64,000 nt of DNA from Plantago major (lineage: Eukaryota; Streptophyta; Magnoliopsida; Lamiales; Plantaginaceae). Made by a program: the position numbers and the translations under genes. Shown here one piece after another: positions 23,420-34,598 of this stretch. The stretch lies in NCBI GenBank assembly GCA_026545765.1, contig CM048843.1, forward strand, positions 8,021,501 through 8,085,500, given 5' to 3'. The notes below the pieces were generated by a model. That model was not told where the DNA came from, ran no database searches, and worked only from the letters and a program-made list of their open reading frames with translations. The first letter of the stretch is position 1. Each line of letters opens with the position of its first letter.

Positions 23420-23959
23420 GTATTGATTCTCGTTTGTCATTTATGTTCAGCTTCGTTCGATTTGTTGTAATTAGGTTATTGTGAGTTATGATTGTGATTG
23501 TTTATTGTCACTACTTCCTCTCCTACTGGTGTTGTAAATATCATTTTATCGATAGTTTTGAACGTATTTGGCTTTGGTTTGCTTCGTAGCTGGAAAAATG
23601 AGCTAGGCTGATGTTTTTGAAGTTAGATGACTCAGTGTTTTTCTGTATTGAGTGAATTTCATTCGGTGTTATTATGTGTGCTTTTAGGATTTGTATTATC
23701 CAAGCTGGATTAAGAGTTTTGTGTGTACTGTAAGGTGACTGCTCTATCGTAGTTATGGGTTTGGTGTTTTTTTCTGAATGTTGTGTTTCTGTGAAGAAGA
23801 TTTGCTAGTTTCTAAATGAGGTTAGCGGAAAAGGAGCTGATGAACAATTTATGGTTCTGTCAGTAGTTTTTACTTAGACGCACTACTATCTTTTATCAGC
23901 AAACAGTAATCATAGTATGTTGCTGATCGAAAAAACTACTACATTGTTTCAAGCACCAA

Positions 23960-25346
23960 CACTACAAAAAAACTGATCCGTCGCTACAGGTGCAGCGATC
24001 CGTCGCCCCAGCTCTGGCGACGGATCGGGCGACGGATAACAATTCCGTCGCCCCACTAGAGCTGTGGCGACGGATAGATAATCCGTCGTCCAATTCGCGA
24101 CGGATTGGACGACGGATTATCATTTTTGACTTTTTTTTATTTTTTTTTAAAATTGATTATTGGCGACGGATAGATTCTATCCGTCGCCAATGTAACGACG
24201 GATAGATTCTATCCGTCGCTCCACGTGGCGACTGATAGATCTATCCGTCGTTACATTGCTATTTAAAAAAAAAAAATCCGTATTCGAATTTTTATATTCT
24301 TATACGGATTAATTCGTATCCAATAATTTGTATTCGTATACGAGATATTGATTTATCGAAACTACAATATTCAAATCGGACAATAATTCGGTTGATATTC
24401 AAATCGAAACTACAATATTCAATACGATTATACAATAAATCGAAAATTGTATACAATGACAATAATACAAATTCATTATACAATAATACAATACAAACTA
24501 AAATACCGAAAATGTACAAAAAGATAAAAGATAAATACCTAAAATGTACAATCTAAAATACCGAAAATATATAAAAAGATAAATCGAAGATCCGGAGGTG
24601 GACGATGGAGATCCGGTGGCGATGAGATCCGGAGGCAGTGGTGGCGTGGAGAGACGGGTGGTGGTGGTGAGAGGCGGATGGTGGTGGTGGCAGTGGTGGT
24701 GAGGTGGCAGTGGCAGTGTGGTAGTGCGGTGGTGGTGGCAGTGTGGTGGGAGGAGAAAGGTGGTGGTGGCAGTGTGGTGGGAGGAGAAAGGTGGTGGTGG
24801 CAGTGGTGGTGCGGTGGGAGGAGGATGGTGGTGCAGTGGTGGTGGGTGTGGTGCGGTGGTGGTGGGAGGAGATGGTGGTGGTGGCAGTGTGGTGGTGCGG
24901 TGGTGGTGGGAGGAGAAAGGTGGTGGTGGAGGAGATGGTGGTGGTGGCAGTGGTGGTGGGAGGAGAAAGGTGGTGGTGGAGGCGGAGGAGAGGAGAAATG
25001 GAGGAGAGGTGGTGGAGGAAAGGAGGTGGTGGTGGAGATATATTATATTTTTTAGGCTTTTAGCGACGGATAGATCTAGATCTATCCGTCGCTAACTTTT
25101 TTATTTTTTTATTTTCCGGCTATGTAGCGACGGATAGATCTAGATCTATCCGTCGCTATTTTTAGCGACGGATAGATCTATCCATCGCTAAATTTTTTTT
25201 ATTTTTTTTCTTTTTATTATGGTCAACAAAAGTAGCGACGGATAACTTTTATCCGTAGCGACGGATTAAATCCGTCGCTACCCTTTGCGATTCGTCGCTA
25301 AATCCGTCGCCCCTTTCCATCGTTTTTCCAGTAATTTCTTGTAGTG
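23960..25346. mobile_element. Non-autonomous CACTA (En/Spm) element, 1.39 kb
   Basis: The ends are CACTACAAAAAAACTG at 23960 and, inverted, CACTACAAGAAATTAC at 25346. The 3-bp flank CAA occurs at 23957-23959 and 25347-25349. CACTA ends plus a 3-bp target duplication define this superfamily. Subterminal zones are packed with both orientations of GCGACGGATAGATC, the expected kind of transposase-binding repeats (about 23985-24255 and 25060-25290). No transposase frame is present. The middle carries an AT-rich stretch (24270-24580) and a GGTGGT minisatellite (24600-25040). Confidence 0.85.
24600..25040 (+). repeat. GGTGGT/GGAGGAGA minisatellite inside the CACTA element
   Basis: About 440 bases of near-pure purine/GT sequence on the plus strand, made of GGTGGTGGTGG and GGAGGAGAAAGG units. 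It is open in all three forward frames, giving Trp/Gly/Val-rich translations, which is an artefact of composition. Runs of GGNGG spaced this closely could form G-quadruplexes. Confidence 0.85.
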
Positions 25347-25514
25347 CAAGAGGAGTTCCGTATAAGTGCATGTGGTTTAGCTTACTATATCTTGCTGGCA
25401 TGCTGCTGCTTATATAACTTGCTCGTATCTAAATAGCTAGCATAGAGCATTTCCATGATTCTATATCATCTTTCTATCTTCTGATCATGTCCTGTGATCT
25501 GAATCCCCAGAATA

Positions 25515-26150
25515 ATCTTTGTCTAGTTTTTAGAGTATATTGTTTTGTTTTTAGGAAATATTGTCTAGTTTTATTATCAAACATGAACATAATTGTCTAG
25601 GAAGTTATGTTTAGTTTTTAGAGGATATTGTCTAGTTTTTAGGAAATACTGTCTAGTTTTATTATCAAACATGAACATAATTGTCTAGAAAGTTTTGTCT
25701 AGTTTTTAGAGGATATTGTCTAGTTTTTAGGAAATACTGTCTAGTTTTATTATAAAACATGAACACAGTTGTCTAGGAAGTTTTGTCTAGTTTTTATTAA
25801 ATATTGTCTAGTTTTATTATCAAACATAAACATAATTGTGTCTGAAGTTTTGTCTAGTTTTTAAAGGATATTTTCTAGATTTTATGAAATATTGTTTAGT
25901 TTTATTATCAAACATGAACATAATTATCTAGTAAGTTTTGTCTAGTTTTTAGAGGATATTGTCTAGTTTTTAAAAAATATTGTCTAGTTTTATTATCAAA
26001 CATGAACATAATTATTTAGGAAGTTTTGTCTAGTTTTTAGTGGATATTGTCTAGTTTTTAGAGTATATTGTCTATGTTTTACTGTAAATTGTCTATGTTT
26101 TACTGTAAATTGTCTAGTTTTTTGTATAAATTGACTATGATTTAGTAGAA
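25515..26150 (+). repeat. 88-bp tandem repeat array 1 (TTGTCTAGTTTT units)
   Basis: Units of about 88 bases repeat (GAACATAATTGTCTAGGAAG ... TATTATCAAACAT; successive starts at 25585, 25673, 25761). Each unit contains four shorter TGTCTAGTTTT sub-repeats. The array ends in a looser zone of TTGTCTATGTTTTACTG repeats, directly before the HSP90 fragment. The antisense KTRQ-rich open frames are by-products of this repeat. Confidence 0.9.
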
Positions 26151-26182
26151 ATTCATCAATAATTTGGTGGTAGGGAGAAGCT

Positions 26183-26299
26183 ATGGCCGGCGAAACCGAG
26201 ACGTTTGCTTTCAGTGAGATCGACTTCTCGACGATCATCAACACCTTCTACAACAACAAGGAGATCTTTCTCTGTGAACTTATCAACAACTCTTCAGAT
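26183..26299 (+). pseudogene. First-exon fragment of cytosolic HSP90
   Basis: ATG at 26183 encodes [20 protein letters not shown] and continues to [13 protein letters not shown], with a GTAAGC donor at 26300. This is the start of the HSP90 N-terminal ATPase (GHKL) domain, covering the first helix and the conserved ELISNSSD motif; here Arg is replaced by Cys in ELCEL-type context and a few residues are missing near position 12. The exon ends where plant HSP90 genes often have an intron. Intron-like sequence follows (about 26300-26690) but no second exon. A whole HSP90 needs about 700 residues, so this is a captured 5' fragment, flanked on both sides by the same repeat array. Confidence 0.8.
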
Positions 26300-26699
26300 G
26301 TAAGCCTCTTTCTTCACAATTCCGATTATCGTATTAGATTTGTAATCGATCTGTTTAATTTTCCGAATTAGTCTGCTTATTTGATTGTTGTTTATGTTTC
26401 ATGATGTTCTGGTAGTAGTCATCGTTGTATTTGCAACTCTGTGATTTGAATCTATTATTCATATGTGCAATGCCAAATTGATGGTACTGAACTGCAATGG
26501 TATTGTTGTGTTAAGCTAGAGCTATTCTACAAGTTTTGAGGAGGTTTTGTTACTCTGTAATTAGTAATTACTTAATCGTACTGATGCAGAGTGATTCATT
26601 TAGTTTTTTACGGATCTTTGTCGCTGCCTGCAATGTGATTTTGTGGATTTTTAGTGTTGTGTAATAGCTCAAGTTCTGATGCTTTGGACAATTGGACTA

Positions 26700-27620
26700 A
26701 TGAAATATGAACATAATTATCTAGTAAGTTTTGTTTAGTTTTTAGAGGATATTGTCTAGTTTTTACTAAATATTGTCTAGTTTTATTACAAACATAAACA
26801 TAATTGTCTAGGAAGTTTTGTCTAGTTTTTAGAGGATATTGTCTAGTTTTTACGAAATATTGTCTAGTTTTATTATAAAAAATGAACATAATTGTCTAGA
26901 AAGTTTTGTCTAGTTTTTAGAGGATATTGTCTAGTTTTTACAAAATATTGTCTAGTTTTATTATCAAACATGAACATAATTGTCTAGGAAGTTTTGTCTA
27001 GTTTTTAGAGGATATTGTCTAGTTTTTAGGAAATACTGTCTAGTTTTATTATCAAACATGAACATAATTGTCTAGGAAGTTTTGTCTAGTTTTTATTAAA
27101 TATTGTCTAGTTTTATTATCAAACATAAACATAATTGTGTCTGAAGTTTTGTCTAGTTTTTAGAGGATATTGTCTAGATTTTATGAAATATTGTTTAGTT
27201 TTATTATCAAACATGAACATAATTATCTAGTAAGTTTTGTCTAGTTTTTAGAGGATATTGTCTAGTTTTTATAAAATATTGTCTAGTTTTATTATCAAAC
27301 ATGAACATAATTATTTAGGAAGTTTTGTCTAGTTTTTAGTGGATATTGTCTAGTTTTTAGAGTATATTGTCTATGTTTTACTATAAATTGTCTAGTTTTT
27401 TGATAAAAATTATATGTTTAGTATAAATTGTCTATGTTTTACTGTAAATTGTCTAGTTTTTTTGTATAAATTGGCTATGATTTAGTAGAAATTGTCTATG
27501 TTGTTTGTTGTTGTTGGTTTAGTTTTTTTGTATAAATTTTCTATTTTTTACTATAAATTGTCTAGTTTTTTAATTAAATATTCTATGTTTTAGTAGAAAT
27601 TGTATATGTTTTTTTTTGAT
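26700..27620 (+). repeat. 88-bp tandem repeat array 2 (TTGTCTAGTTTT units)
   Basis: The same 88-base unit as array 1, same orientation, about ten units. It ends in the same looser TTGTCTATGTTTTACT zone and the same TTTAGTAGAAATT boundary. Arrays 1 and 2 look like duplicates of one array with the HSP90 fragment between them. Isolated units continue to about 28110, and inverted units (AAACATAGACAATTT) occur at 27905-27970. Confidence 0.9.
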
Positions 27621-27639
27621 GTTTTTGTTGTATGTATTA

Positions 27640-27745
27640 GGTTTTCGTAAAAATGGTGGCCGAACAAAGAAATTGAAACGTTGTGGAAGAAGGTGTACAT
27701 GTCTACGAACAAGTCGAGTGTGGTGAAAGCTATTTTGTAGATTTT
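27640..27745 (+). pseudogene. Short possible terminal-exon fragment of unknown origin
   Basis: After an acceptor-like TGTATTAG at about 27640, one frame reads KWWPNKEIETLWKKVYMSTN to a stop at about 27740. Its base composition differs from the surrounding repeats. I do not recognise the product, and another frame (Arg/Lys/Cys-rich) is equally open. Confidence 0.25.
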
Positions 27746-28109
27746 ATTTAATGTTTTTAAAAATACATGTATTTTTATAGGTTGTAAATTTTTGATTATT
27801 TTGTATACTGAAATTTATTGTTTGATGAATGAAATTGAAGTTCATGTTTATTTTTCTAATTTTTTTTTCATTGGATAAATAGGTTATTACTAATGTATGC
27901 ATGTTAAACATAGACATTTTTACGATAAACATAGACAATTTGATGACAAAACTAGATAATTTGATGTAAAAATCATAACATGTGGATTTGGATGAACATT
28001 TATGAGCTAAGTAACTTATTTCTTAAAAAAAAATCGCGGGTAGACTCAAATGGACGATTTAATCAAAAAATTAGACTGTCTAGTTTTTAAGGTAAATTGT
28101 CTAGTTTTA

Positions 28110-28789
28110 ACGTTTAAGTGGACTTTTTGGGCTTTCCTATATATAGGGGAGGGGTCTTTCGCAAAACGGACTCATCCACTAATCATAGGAACAAAAATAA
28201 CATGGCAAAAACAGATATATATATATATATATATACTAGTAATACAACAAGAACCGATTTCCCACACATAATTTGAAAGTTGTGATGATACAAAAGTAAA
28301 CAAATTACTACTTGTGTCAAACCACCTCAACACATTCATTAGATGGAAGCTAAAGATTTGGAATTAAACAAATTGCGTACAGAAATTACAATTAACATGC
28401 ACAACCAACATGACTAGGCTAGGGACAAGGTATTACATGTAATAGTACTTCGATCAACAGTAAGTAGCAACTAACTATCCCTTCCCCAATTTTATATTAG
28501 ATTAGATCAATGTAGTTTAGTGAGTCAAGAGTGTGCTAGAATAGAAATAACAAACATCAGCCAAGAAGGATATGATCAATTCATAAACCAAATCAGTAAA
28601 CCACTTACAAGGCAAACGATTTCCAGAAGAAAGTGACAAATCCATGGCAGTACTTTAATACTAGAAATTCTAACTTACTGACTATACTATGTAAATACCT
28701 ATAAGTATCTAAACATGCTTAATATCAAAGCGTATAATCAAGAACAACAACAAGCAATCATGTGAATATGGTGCAAGTCCTTAGGGGAA
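28110..28789. other. Unassigned; TATA-like element and AT repeat
   Basis: CTATATATAGGGGAGGGG at about 28137 resembles a promoter of a transposon or LTR. A (AT)n microsatellite follows at about 28213-28236. The rest could belong to the LTR-like sequence to its right. Confidence 0.3.
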
Positions 28790-29269
28790 CTTGCCTTATC
28801 GATGCTTCCAACAAAGCGATACGAACACGCTCAATAACCTATCAAATCTCCTGACGCAGCCGGTTAAATCCTCCTTCGACGAAAGAAGAGTCGGAAAGAA
28901 ACCAAGTTAGGGTTTATATGGAGGAATCAAGAAGAGAACATACATATGAGACTTTGCTTACCGAAAGAAGAGCCGTTTTCGCATAAGGGTGAAGTTTGTG
29001 ATGATGGAAGTCTATCGATGGTGAAGAAGGAAGAGAACGCAATGTAATGATGTCTGATCAGCTACTGAAGCAATAAAACTGAGGTTTAAATGAGTTTAAA
29101 TGATATTTTAGACTTCTTAGGGTAACTGATTGGTTCAAGGGTAAAGAATTGGACTGGAAATGAAGAATAAAATCTTGGGCCCACGATCCAACGACTACGA
29201 ATTAATCTGACGCTCCAGTTCTTGCTAAAGCGCGTAAAATCAAACTGTCAAATTTTCGGGTCGTTACAA
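28790..29269 (-). mobile_element. LTR-like fragment beginning TGTAACGACCCG (Ty3/gypsy style)
   Basis: Read on the minus strand, 29269 starts TGTAACGACCCGAAAATTTG, a typical first sequence of LTRs of plant Ty3/gypsy chromoviruses. It is followed by a leader-like region and ends near GGGGAACTTGCC at about 28790. No primer site, polyprotein or matching second LTR lies next to it, so it is a solo or split LTR. The assignment rests on remembered LTR style. Confidence 0.4.
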
Positions 29270-29690
29270 TTATTATCTCAACTAAAATGATAAGGTAAAA
29301 TACGAAAATACGTTCGACACAATAAAAAATAGTTGTTAATTAATTGTGTGTAAAAAATTGTGTGTATATATCTAATGGTCCATAACTTCATGCCCTCCTC
29401 AACAATCTCTATTGTCACATCATAATTCAATTTACTCCATCTCTAACACTAAAATCTACTCCAAAATTTGCTTATTTTCTCATTCATTATTATATTACTT
29501 CGCTCCAAGCTTAAATTTTCATTTGAGTTTTTCTGGTCAATGCTTAAAAAATTTCGTATGTGAATTACTCATAAATAATGTTGATAAAATAATTAAAAAT
29601 TCATATTATTAAATATTACATTTTAAATTTTCATCATATATATTTTAAAATCCATTAGAGATATTATATGTGAATAAATCAAACTCAAAG
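29270..29690. other. AT-rich intergenic; nothing recognised
   Basis: Low-complexity AT-rich DNA into which the LINE at 29710 inserted. Confidence 0.5.
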
Positions 29691-29784
29691 TTCAACGGTG
29701 TTAATTATATTGGTCAATTTGAAAGACGATTTTTAGAGAGAGAAACGTGTGACTGTGGGCGATTTACACACAGTCAAGGTGTAG

Positions 29785-31010
29785 GTGCTGAAAATGGTTC
29801 GTGGACGAGTTGGCCGCCCGAGGAAGAAGGTGGCAACACTGGCAGGGGTCGAGATTCGATATATTCTTACACGAGGGTCTCTTCTCAATCGCGGGATAAG
29901 GAGGTGGTATCTGAGGTTTCTGATAGTGAAACGGAGGGTACTGGTGCTGCTGAGGGTAGGCGATCGCCGCCACAGGTGATTCTGGTGGGTAATACTCGCC
30001 AAAGTCTGATTGCCCAGCCAATGGAATCATTGGTGGAGTCACTGGATGAGGATCGGAACAAACAACCTTGGGTTGATGTGATTAGTGCGAGCCGGGCTCA
30101 TGATAGGGGTTTAACTGTTGAGTTTTTCCCCCCTACTATTGTTATTGGTGAAGTTTCTGTGGTGATTGAGGATCAGGATGTGGAATCCGAACTGAAATAT
30201 TGAGAAAATGCGTTGATAATGTTTGCCTTGGGTGAAGACTTGTCTATGAACTCTGTCAAACAGTTTATGCAAAAGGTTTGGAACTTTGTTCCGCTGCCGG
30301 AGGTATACTATAATGATGAGGGCTTTTTCCTTATCAGATTTAAGTGTAAGGATGATCTAGATAGGGTGCAGATGCAAGGGCCATACACTATTTTTGGGAT
30401 GCCGATGTTTCTGAAGGAGTGGTAGCCGAATTTTGAATTGAAGGAGGATTTTCTTCTGTGTGCTGCCGATTTGGATACAGTTACCACAACTACCGCTTCA
30501 CTTGTGGGGTGAGCCAAGTATTGGAAAGATAGCAAGTGTTTCGTATGCACGAGTTTTGGTTGAAGTGGATGTTACGCAGCCGCTTAAGGATCATGTGATC
30601 ATTAGGGATCATAAGGAGAAGATGATTAGGCAATCAATTGTGTATGAGTGGAAGTCGTCCTTCTGCCCTACATGTTTGAAGATAGGCCATGACTGTACAA
30701 AAAAGAAGATGACGCAGCCTAAACCAACTCAGCCAAGACGAGGTAAAAAGGTTGTGGGGGTGTGGCAGGCTAGACCACCAGTGGATGTTGTTAATAATGT
30801 GTCAAAGCAACCAGAGCCTTCAAGGATACCTGCAGATACTGGTACTATGCAATGTGGTACATCTGCACAAGCAACTCAGTGGACTGATGTTAGGCCTGGT
30901 TCGGTTGCTAGAAGGAGTTCCCCAACTGTTATTGTGGGACAAGTACATTGTCAGAATGGTTTTTCACCCTTAAGGATTGGGAATGATTCTTTGGGTTGCA
31001 CTGACAAAGT
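29785..31010 (+). pseudogene. LINE ORF1: DUF4283 / zinc-knuckle nucleic-acid-binding protein, broken
   Basis: The frame opens MVRGRVGRPRKKVA, with an AT-hook-like GRPRKK, then shifts. A DUF4283 domain follows (VKQFMQKVWNFVPLPEVYYN, then IWIQLPQLPLHLW) and a CCHC-like zinc knuckle, CPTCLKIGHDC, near 30667. Plant LINE ORF1 proteins bind the element RNA. Lesions: a frame change near 29820, stops at 30201-30203 and 30423-30425, and a frame change near 30455. ORF2 begins three bases after the last ORF1 stop. Confidence 0.8.
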
Positions 31011-31013
31011 GCC

Positions 31014-34000
31014 ATGATTGTCTCCTGGAATGTGAGGGGGCTGAATCGTAAAGCTAGGAGTAAAGAGGTTAGCTCCCGCCTCTTTAGTTTGAATTCTGCC
31101 ATTGTTGTGTTAGGCTTCATTTGGTTTGAGGGAAAATGGGGGAAAAGAAAAAAATTTGAGGGAAAATGGGGGAAAAGAAAAAAAATAGGGGAAAATGAGA
31201 TTTTCCTGGAAAATGTGATTTTCCTGGAAAATGTGAGGGAAAGACAACTTTCCTTATTTAGTGGAGATATACATATAGATTTTCATAAATTTTCCAGGAT
31301 TTCCTCAGAACTACCAAATGGTGGAAAACAATATTTTCCCCTATTTTTTTTTCTTTTCCCACATTTTCTCTCGAACCAAATGAAGCCTTAGTGGAAACCA
31401 GGGTGAAACAGAGTAATGCTGTGAAGGTCCGGAAATTATTTGGACATCGTTGGATGTATTGTGATAATTATAGTAGTCATGAAAATGGAAGAATATGGTG
31501 TCTATGGGATGATTCTATTGTCCATTTACGAGTGATTAGTGCTTCTGCCCAGTATATGCATATGCAAGTATTTGGATTGGATGGAATTTGCAAATATTGG
31601 TTAACTGCAGTTTATGCTTTTAATCAATTGGAAGCTAGAAAGAAATGTTGGTCTGATTTGGGTAATTTGCAACCAACTGTGGCTGGTCCTTGGTTGTTGG
31701 TAGGAGATTTTTACAATGTACTTAATGTCAATGACAGAATTGGGGGTACTAATGTGCAGTTGAATGAGTTTAAGGATTTGGTTGAGATGATGAATGCTCA
31801 CAGTTTGTTTGAAGTTCCTGTACAAGGTGATCATTTTACATGGTCTAATAGGCATGCTACTGGAACAATTTATTTTCGCATTGATAGAGCAATTGGAAAT
31901 CTGGATTGGTTTATGCAGTATATCAAGTACGAGTGGAGGTGTTAAGTCCTGGGATTTCAGATCATTCCCCACTTCTGGTTAAGGATTGTACACATAGTAT
32001 GGGTGCTCCTAGGAGTAGACTTTTCAAGTTTATGAATTATATTGTCAAAGAAGCTTCCTTCCTGACTACAGTTCAACAAAGTTGGAGTGCGCCTGTTGTG
32101 GGTACTGCCATGTTTTGTCTTTGGAAGAAGTTGCAAAGATTGCAACCCAACCTGAGAACATTGCAACGGAAGTATACTGATTTGGATAGACAGATTGAGA
32201 TAGTCAGAACTCAGTTAACTGATTTGCAGGCACAACTTACAGGGGACAGATTTAATGGTGGGCTGATCTTGGAGGTAAAGAGTTGTATTGAGAAATTGAT
32301 GGATTTGCTACAGACTGAGGAAGAAATTTTAGCTCAAAAAGCTAAAATCGACTGGATAACTTTGGGAGATGGAAATAACACTTACTTCCATGCATCACTC
32401 AAGGAGAAGCATAAAACTAAAAACATTTATGTGTTGGAGAATGGTGTTGGGCAGATGTTATACACTCACCAGGAGATTGAGGCTGAGATTGTTGGCTTTT
32501 AGGTATCTCAGGGGTCAATATTGATATTCTGAGAAGGGGAAAGACTTTGAGCTGGAGTCAAGCTACTCAACTTATCCAAAAAGTCACTGAGAAGGAGGTT
32601 TATGTAGCATTGACTAGTATTGGGGTTAATAAGGCTCCTGGGCTGAATGGTTATGGATCATTGTTCTATAGAGCTTGCTGGAATGTGATAAAAGTTGATG
32701 TTATGGCAGCAGTAAGGGAGTTCTTTGAGCAATTCAAGCTTCTTCATTGCTTTGAATTGTGCTATAATTACTTTGCTTCCAAAGTCTCAGAATGCTAAGT
32801 CTGCTAAAGATTTCTGGCCCATTGCCTGCTGTGATACTTTTTATAAGATACTGTATAAGATTTTGACTACTAGGCTTGGGATGGTGATACAGTCAGTAGT
32901 TCATGAGAGTCAATCTGCATTTATTCCAGGTAGATTGATTCAAGACAATATTATCATGGCCCAGGAATTGGTGAGGGGGTATAATAGAGGAGGTATCTCT
33001 CCTCGATGTATGATCCAAATGGATATACAAAAGGCATATGATACTGTGGATTGGAATGCTCTTGAAAGAATCATGATTGAGTTGGGATTTCCTGGGATAT
33101 TTGTTAAGTGGATTATGCTCAGTGTCACCACAGTATCTTATAGATATCTTGTGAATGGACAACCTTCTCAGTTGGTTAGAGCTCGAAGGGGCTTGAGGCA
33201 AGGAGACCCTGTCTCTCCTTTATTGTTTGTGCTCATTATGGAGTATCTATATAGGGTGCTGCAGGACTTGGCCAGGGAACCTAATTTCAATTACCATCCT
33301 AAGTGTGAGAGGCTCAGGATTATTAGTCTGTGTTTTGCAGATGATCTGTTGGTGTTATGTAGAGGGGATGTGGGGTCTGTACAGTTGCTAATGGACAGAT
33401 TTAGGGAGTTTTCAGCATCAACTAGTCTTGTGGCTAGCCCAAAAAAATGCAAGATGTACTTTGGAGGGGTGGGACAAAGTGATAGAATGGATATTTTGCA
33501 GCTCACTGGTTTTGATCAAGGTAGTTTGCCTTTCAAATACCTTGGAGTACCATTGGCTAGTAGGAAGTTATCTGTTCTAATGTGTATGCCACTTATTGAT
33601 AAGATAACTGGAAGGATTAGACATTGGTGCTCTAAGCTTCTAAGCTATGCAGGTAGAATTCAGTTGATCAAGAGTGTTGTGTTTTCAGTCACAAACTATT
33701 GGTTGCAGGTCTTTGATTTGCCTAAGAAGGTACTTAAGTACATTGATAGTTGCTGCAGATCTTTCTTATGGAGTGGTACATATGTTATAACAAGGAAGAG
33801 CCCTGTAGCTTGGGCTAAGGTTTGTGAGCCTGAGAGGGCTGGTGGAATGAATTTGATATCATTGGTTGATTGGAATAAGGCAGCTTTATTTAAATTGCTG
33901 TGGAATCTTAGTATGAGAGCTGACAAGATGTGGATTCACTGGATGCACACTTATTATGGGATTATCAACCACCAAGCTCTTGTTCTTGGTTTCTCAAGAC

Positions 34001-34598
34001 TTTGATGAAATTAAGGGACTATGCTAGAACTTCGCAAAGTTGGCAGGGGGCGGGACTTCGTGGCATGCTGCGAACTAAAGATATGTATAGAGAGCTCAAA
34101 GGTGATCGGCCAGTTGTGTTGTGGAGGAGACTTTCATATAGTAATGTTGCGAGACCACGATCTATGTTTACTCTTTGGCTTGCTTGCCTTGGTAGACTGG
34201 CCACTAGAGATCGTTCGCATAAATTTGGTTTTGTGAATATGACGCAGTGTGTATGGTGCTTGAATGATGAATCGATACAGCACCTTTTCTTTGAATGCGC
34301 TTTTTCAAAGAAGATTTGGGGGATGGTTTGGACATGGATGCATATTGTCCATACACCTGCTGGTTGGGATACTGAGTTGTCATGGATAATAGCTGCAACG
34401 AAAGGCAAAGGTTGCGCAGCTAAAATCCTTAAAGCCGCTTTCACAGAGACGGTTTATGCATTGTGGAAAGGGCGGAACATGACTATTTTCCAGAATCAGA
34501 TTTGCACGCAGACTATGAGTCAGGAAATCATTGAGATGGTGAAGGCTCGAGTGTTCTTGAAACCAGCTTTATATGCTTTCTGTATTAGCCATTTTTAG
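31014..34598 (+). pseudogene. LINE ORF2: endonuclease-reverse transcriptase, broken
   Basis: It starts MIVSWNVRGLNRKARSKEV, the APE-like endonuclease opening. After the MITE (31113-31387) it resumes VETRVKQSN, and endonuclease motifs LLVGDFYNVL and GDHFTWSN follow. Reverse transcriptase motifs are SAFIPGRLIQDN, MDIQKAYDTVDW, RQGDPVSPLLF and FADD (near 33340). A zf-RVT C-terminal region with CVWCLND...HLFFEC ends the protein. Frame changes or stops occur near 31930, 32500, 32750 and 33970. In a working element this enzyme nicks the target and copies the RNA in place. Confidence 0.9.
31113..31387. mobile_element. Harbinger-type MITE (275 bp) inside LINE ORF2
   Basis: It starts GGCTTCATTTGGTTTGAG and ends CTCGAACCAAATGAAGCC, good inverted repeats. 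It is flanked by TTA at 31110-31112 and 31388-31390. Removing it and one TTA rejoins the endonuclease frame (IVVL then VETRVK), which proves an insertion. The inside has direct repeats of GAGGGAAAATGGGGGAAAAG and of TTTTCCTGGAAAATGTGA. Confidence 0.9.

Noticed and set aside
24678-25095. Three overlapping Trp/Gly/Val-rich open frames of 106-125 aa
   Set aside because: They exist in every forward frame because the DNA is a GGTGGT/GGAGGA minisatellite in the CACTA element; there is no start context, domain or codon pattern.
23371-26299. Functional VDAC or HSP90 genes
   Set aside because: Only the first exon of each is present, followed by unrelated transposon and repeat sequence with no later exon.
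25996-26889. Antisense frames with KTRQ repeats
   Set aside because: They are translations of the 88-bp repeat on the other strand and run across the HSP90 fragment antisense.
25515-27620. CRISPR-like regular repeats
   Set aside because: Units are contiguous tandem copies with no unique spacers, in a plant genome; this is a minisatellite.
29412-29612. 66-aa open frame before the LINE
   Set aside because: AT-rich, Phe/Ser/Leu-biased, no features; chance frame.
34019-34444. 141-aa minus-strand frame
   Set aside because: Antisense to the zf-RVT part of the LINE ORF2.
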